This document shows positions 62,306 to 64,000 of a stretch of 64,000 bases of DNA, one piece after another (the stretch's first letter is position 1; the number at the start of each line of letters is the position of its first letter). The DNA is from Bacillaceae bacterium OF18-1A (GTDB taxonomy: Bacteria; Bacillota; Bacilli; Bacillales; Bacillaceae_G). A program made the position numbers and the translations under genes. The notes beneath the pieces are model-generated. The model had not been told where the DNA came from and searched no databases. It saw only the letters and a program-made list of their open reading frames with translations. Location of the stretch: assembly GCA_027694045.1 (NCBI GenBank), contig JAQEWB010000002.1, forward strand, positions 434,001-498,000. The letters are read 5' to 3'.

Positions 62306-62923
62306 ATGACAAACGCCAACTTTTTTAACGTTCTATATGAACGCACATCTACACGTGCATTCAACCCAGACAAAGAAATTTCATCTACAGAGTTACATGA
62401 AATTTTAAAAGCAGCTGCCCAAGCACCTTCTGCTTGGAACTTACAGCACTGGAAATTTCTTGTTTTCCAAGGTGAAGATATACAAAAACGATTGCACCCA
62501 GTTGCTTATAACCAACAACAAATTCTTGATGCTTCTGCGGTAGTCGCTATTTTAGGTGATTTAGAAGCCTATAAAAACGTTGAACCAGTTTATGGTCCAA
62601 TTGTAGAACAAGGATTTATGAAAGAAGAGGCAAAAGAGCGCTTAGCTAAAAACATCGAGTCTGCATATGCTCGTGAACAATTTCCAAGAGATGCAGCCTT
62701 TTCAAATGCATCTTTAGCAGCGATGCAACTTATGCTTGCAGCTAAAGCAACTGGTTGGGATACTTGTGCTATTGGTGGCTTCAATCCACAAGCACTTACA
62801 GAAGAATTCAATGTTTCCTCTCGTTACGTACCAATTATGCTGATTACTATTGGTGAAGCAACTTTAAAAGGTCACCCTGCACCACGTATGAGCGTAGAAC
62901 AAGTTAGCGAATGGGCAAAATAA
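62306..62923 (+). CDS. NAD(P)H-dependent nitroreductase family protein
   Basis: 205 residues. Seen: YERTSTRAFNPDKEI (FMN Arg-Ser-x-Arg-like), AAAQAPSAWNLQHWKFLVF (FMN loop), AAMQLMLAAKATGWDTCAIG, GGFNP, and LITIGEATLKGHPAPRM. A single-domain FMN enzyme of the YodC/YdgI/oxygen-insensitive group that reduces quinones or nitro compounds with NAD(P)H. ATG behind TTGGAGGAT. Operator-like palindrome upstream, terminator downstream. Confidence 0.92.
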   Translation: MTNANFFNVLYERTSTRAFNPDKEISSTELHEILKAAAQAPSAWNLQHWKFLVFQGEDIQKRLHPVAYNQQQILDASAVVAILGDLEAYKNVEPVYGPIVEQGFMKEEAKERLAKNIESAYAREQFPRDAAFSNASLAAMQLMLAAKATGWDTCAIGGFNPQALTEEFNVSSRYVPIMLITIGEATLKGHPAPRMSVEQVSEWAK

Positions 62924-62926
62924 CAT

Positions 62927-62964
62927 AAAAAAATGAAGGTAATGAAATTACCTTCATTTTTTTA
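62927..62964 (+). terminator. Terminator after nitroreductase
   Basis: AAAAAAATGAAGGTAAT / ATTACCTTCATTTTTTT stem with a short loop. Confidence 0.92.
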
Positions 62965-62983
62965 TACTGTCATACATCCGTAA

Positions 62984-63021
62984 TATTACAATGTATTATT
63001 CGACATATATACATTGTAATA
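62984..63021. other. 13-bp perfect inverted repeat
   Basis: TATTACAATGTAT and ATACATTGTAATA are exact complements separated by 12 nt, in the gap between the nitroreductase terminator and the next gene. No T run follows, so it looks like a regulatory or DNA-binding site rather than a terminator. Confidence 0.45.
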
Positions 63022-63148
63022 CAGCTAAACATCCGCTACACGCATGGCGTTTCGTGTCGAAATTTGTTAAAACATCAAATATAGCCGTGTGTTTTTGTTA
63101 CAATTGTGATACAATGATAACAAATAGATAACAAGAGAGGGATTTTCA

Positions 63149-63367
63149 TTGAATTCATACGTAAGCTTTATCGCACTTTTAAGTTACATAGTGACTGTAC
63201 TACTTCTATATTTTATTGGCGATGCTGCAAACATATCGGTGTTACAATTCCCAAAAGAAGAAGCATTCCAATTAGAAGCAGAAAAACATACCTCACAATC
63301 CATTGCACCACTACTCTTAGCTCTTCCTGTATATATCATCGTTTTATATAAAAGCAAAAAAGTGTAA
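63149..63367 (+). CDS. Small two-span membrane protein
   Basis: 72 residues from a TTG behind AGAGAGGG. Seen: span 1 (about 5-23, VSFIALLSYIVTVLLLYFIG), a soluble loop with FPKEEAFQLEAEKHTSQS, span 2 (about 52-66, PLLLALPVYIIVLY), then KSKKV. No family recognised. Followed by a strong hairpin terminator. Confidence 0.72.
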   Translation: MNSYVSFIALLSYIVTVLLLYFIGDAANISVLQFPKEEAFQLEAEKHTSQSIAPLLLALPVYIIVLYKSKKV

Positions 63368-63411
63368 AGGCTACCTATTTCATTCATTTTGGTGGTCTTT
63401 ACACTTTTTTT
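63355..63411 (+). terminator. Terminator
   Basis: AAAAAAGTGTAAAG / CTTTACACTTTTTT stem with a long (27-nt) loop. Confidence 0.8.
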
Positions 63412-63529
63412 ATGATATTCCCCCTACTTTAAACATCTTTATATACTAAACACCTAGATAGTTATTTAAAATGAGGAAATCCCCCACAAAAAATTCCACG
63501 CTCTGTCCAATCACCAACTACCGAACTTA

Positions 63530-63538
63530 CATAGATTA
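63530..63538 (+). promoter_or_regulatory. Candidate sigma-K -10 element
   Basis: CATAGATTA fits CATAnnnTA exactly, with AC at 63513-63514 (15 nt upstream) as a possible -35. It lies 26 bp before the start codon of the Cys/His-rich gene. Confidence 0.5.
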
Positions 63539-63564
63539 TAAGTGTGAAGGGGGTGATGAGGATT

Positions 63565-63915
63565 ATGTTTGGATCATTTGGATGCTGTGATAACTTTAGA
63601 GAATGTCATCATCATGAAAGAGAGTGCAACCATCGTGAGAAAGAGAAAGAAGTAGTTAAGCCACAACAACCAGCTGTATGTAACGTACTTGCTAGCATTT
63701 CAGTTGGAACAGAACTTTCTCTTTTAAGCATTAGAGGTAACGGATCATTCCGTAACGTCATTTTTGAAGGATTCGCTAATGGAGTTGCTCTTTTCTCTGC
63801 TTTAGCTAATAACAACAAAGATAACAATAAAGACGATAAGAACAATCAGAATCAAAATAGTTTTACTGGTATCTTACGCGTATGCCCAACTGATATCGTT
63901 GCTATCGCTATCTAA
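63565..63915 (+). CDS. Cys/His-rich probable spore coat or exosporium protein
   Basis: 116 residues from the ATG at 63565 (GGGGGTG site 9 nt upstream; earlier starts in frame are poor). Seen: a Cys/His-rich N-terminus (FGCCDNFRECHHHERECNHR), then a compact beta domain (SISVGTELSLLSIRGNGSFR, FEGFANGVALFSAL), an Asn/Asp/Lys linker, and FTGILRVCPTDIVAIAI. Cys/His-rich heads with a beta tail occur in Bacillus coat and exosporium proteins such as CotY/CotZ/ExsY, though this is not one of those by sequence. The sigma-K-like promoter supports a late mother-cell role. Inference only. Confidence 0.7.
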   Translation: MFGSFGCCDNFRECHHHERECNHREKEKEVVKPQQPAVCNVLASISVGTELSLLSIRGNGSFRNVIFEGFANGVALFSALANNNKDNNKDDKNNQNQNSFTGILRVCPTDIVAIAI

Positions 63916-63966
63916 TTCTGTTCCTTGTCCTCTATAGTAAAAAAATAAGATTTACTTTTCTCATAA

Positions 63967-64000
63967 AAAAAACCTGAGACCGATTTCAATCGACTCAGGT
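63967..64000 (+). terminator. Terminator-like hairpin at window end
   Basis: AAAACCTGAG with CTCAGGT reappears after a 14-nt loop at the edge, so the hairpin is only partly visible. Confidence 0.55.

Overview
The window is low-GC, Firmicutes-type chromosome with strong AGGAGG-type ribosome binding sites and frequent TTG/GTG starts. It almost certainly comes from the Bacillus cereus group (cereus/thuringiensis/anthracis). The dapL-dapH-ccpC-darB-abbA-ykuK-ykuJ-ykuI-fadH-ykuE order follows the Bacillus subtilis yku region. The 558-residue oligo-1,6-glucosidase reads like the well-known B. cereus enzyme. Dispersed hairpin repeats look like the bcr elements of this group. No rRNA, tRNA, CRISPR array or prophage was seen.

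Layout. 1-14.6 kb: lysine/diaminopimelate synthesis (dapL partial, dapH), the CcpC regulator, c-di-AMP-binding DarB, AbrB antirepressor AbbA, small yku genes, the degenerate EAL protein YkuI, fadH, a Tat-dependent phosphoesterase, the ppx-ppk polyphosphate pair, ykyB and ykyA. 15-20.6 kb: a degenerate GGDEF membrane protein, a holin-like protein, a DUF11-like protein, a DHA2 drug pump, then a decayed IS607-type element (truncated tnpA, N-terminally deleted tnpB, probable omega RNA) in front of a PadR regulator. 20.7-29.4 kb: a cobalamin riboswitch and metE, the competence pair nucA-nin, a coiled-coil HTH protein, a KinB-like kinase, patA and malR. 29.6-38.3 kb: a maltodextrin island (malEFG, two GH13 enzymes, msmX) with LacI-type operators in both divergent regions. 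38.3-46.3 kb: bcr-like repeats, a truncated dehydrogenase, lipoproteins and membrane proteins, an ABC-like ATPase, thiolase, NUDIX hydrolase and a zinc-metallopeptidase-like protein. 46.4-49.6 kb: a PadR gene with two HAAS-type membrane paralogs and the stump of a third, divergent from 3-hydroxybutyrate dehydrogenase, with large inverted repeats between. 49.7-57.5 kb: a complete methionine salvage locus (mtnA, K, U, E, W, X, B, D) with two SAM riboswitches. 57.6-64 kb: ykwC operon, a GGDEF cyclase, a nitroreductase and a probable spore-surface protein.

How it fits together. Methionine metabolism is RNA-controlled: B12 gates metE, and SAM gates both arms of the salvage pathway, leaving mtnU-mtnE outside. 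Maltodextrin uptake and hydrolysis use one transporter, two cytoplasmic glucosidases and one regulator. Several genes bear on sporulation or competence decisions (abbA, KinB-like kinase, nucA-nin, probable sigma-K genes) or on second messengers (darB, ykuI, two GGDEF proteins). The most unusual items are the IS607/TnpB relic with its RNA and shared repeat head, the PadR/HAAS cluster with its large operators and third-paralog stump, and a short metallopeptidase-like protein.
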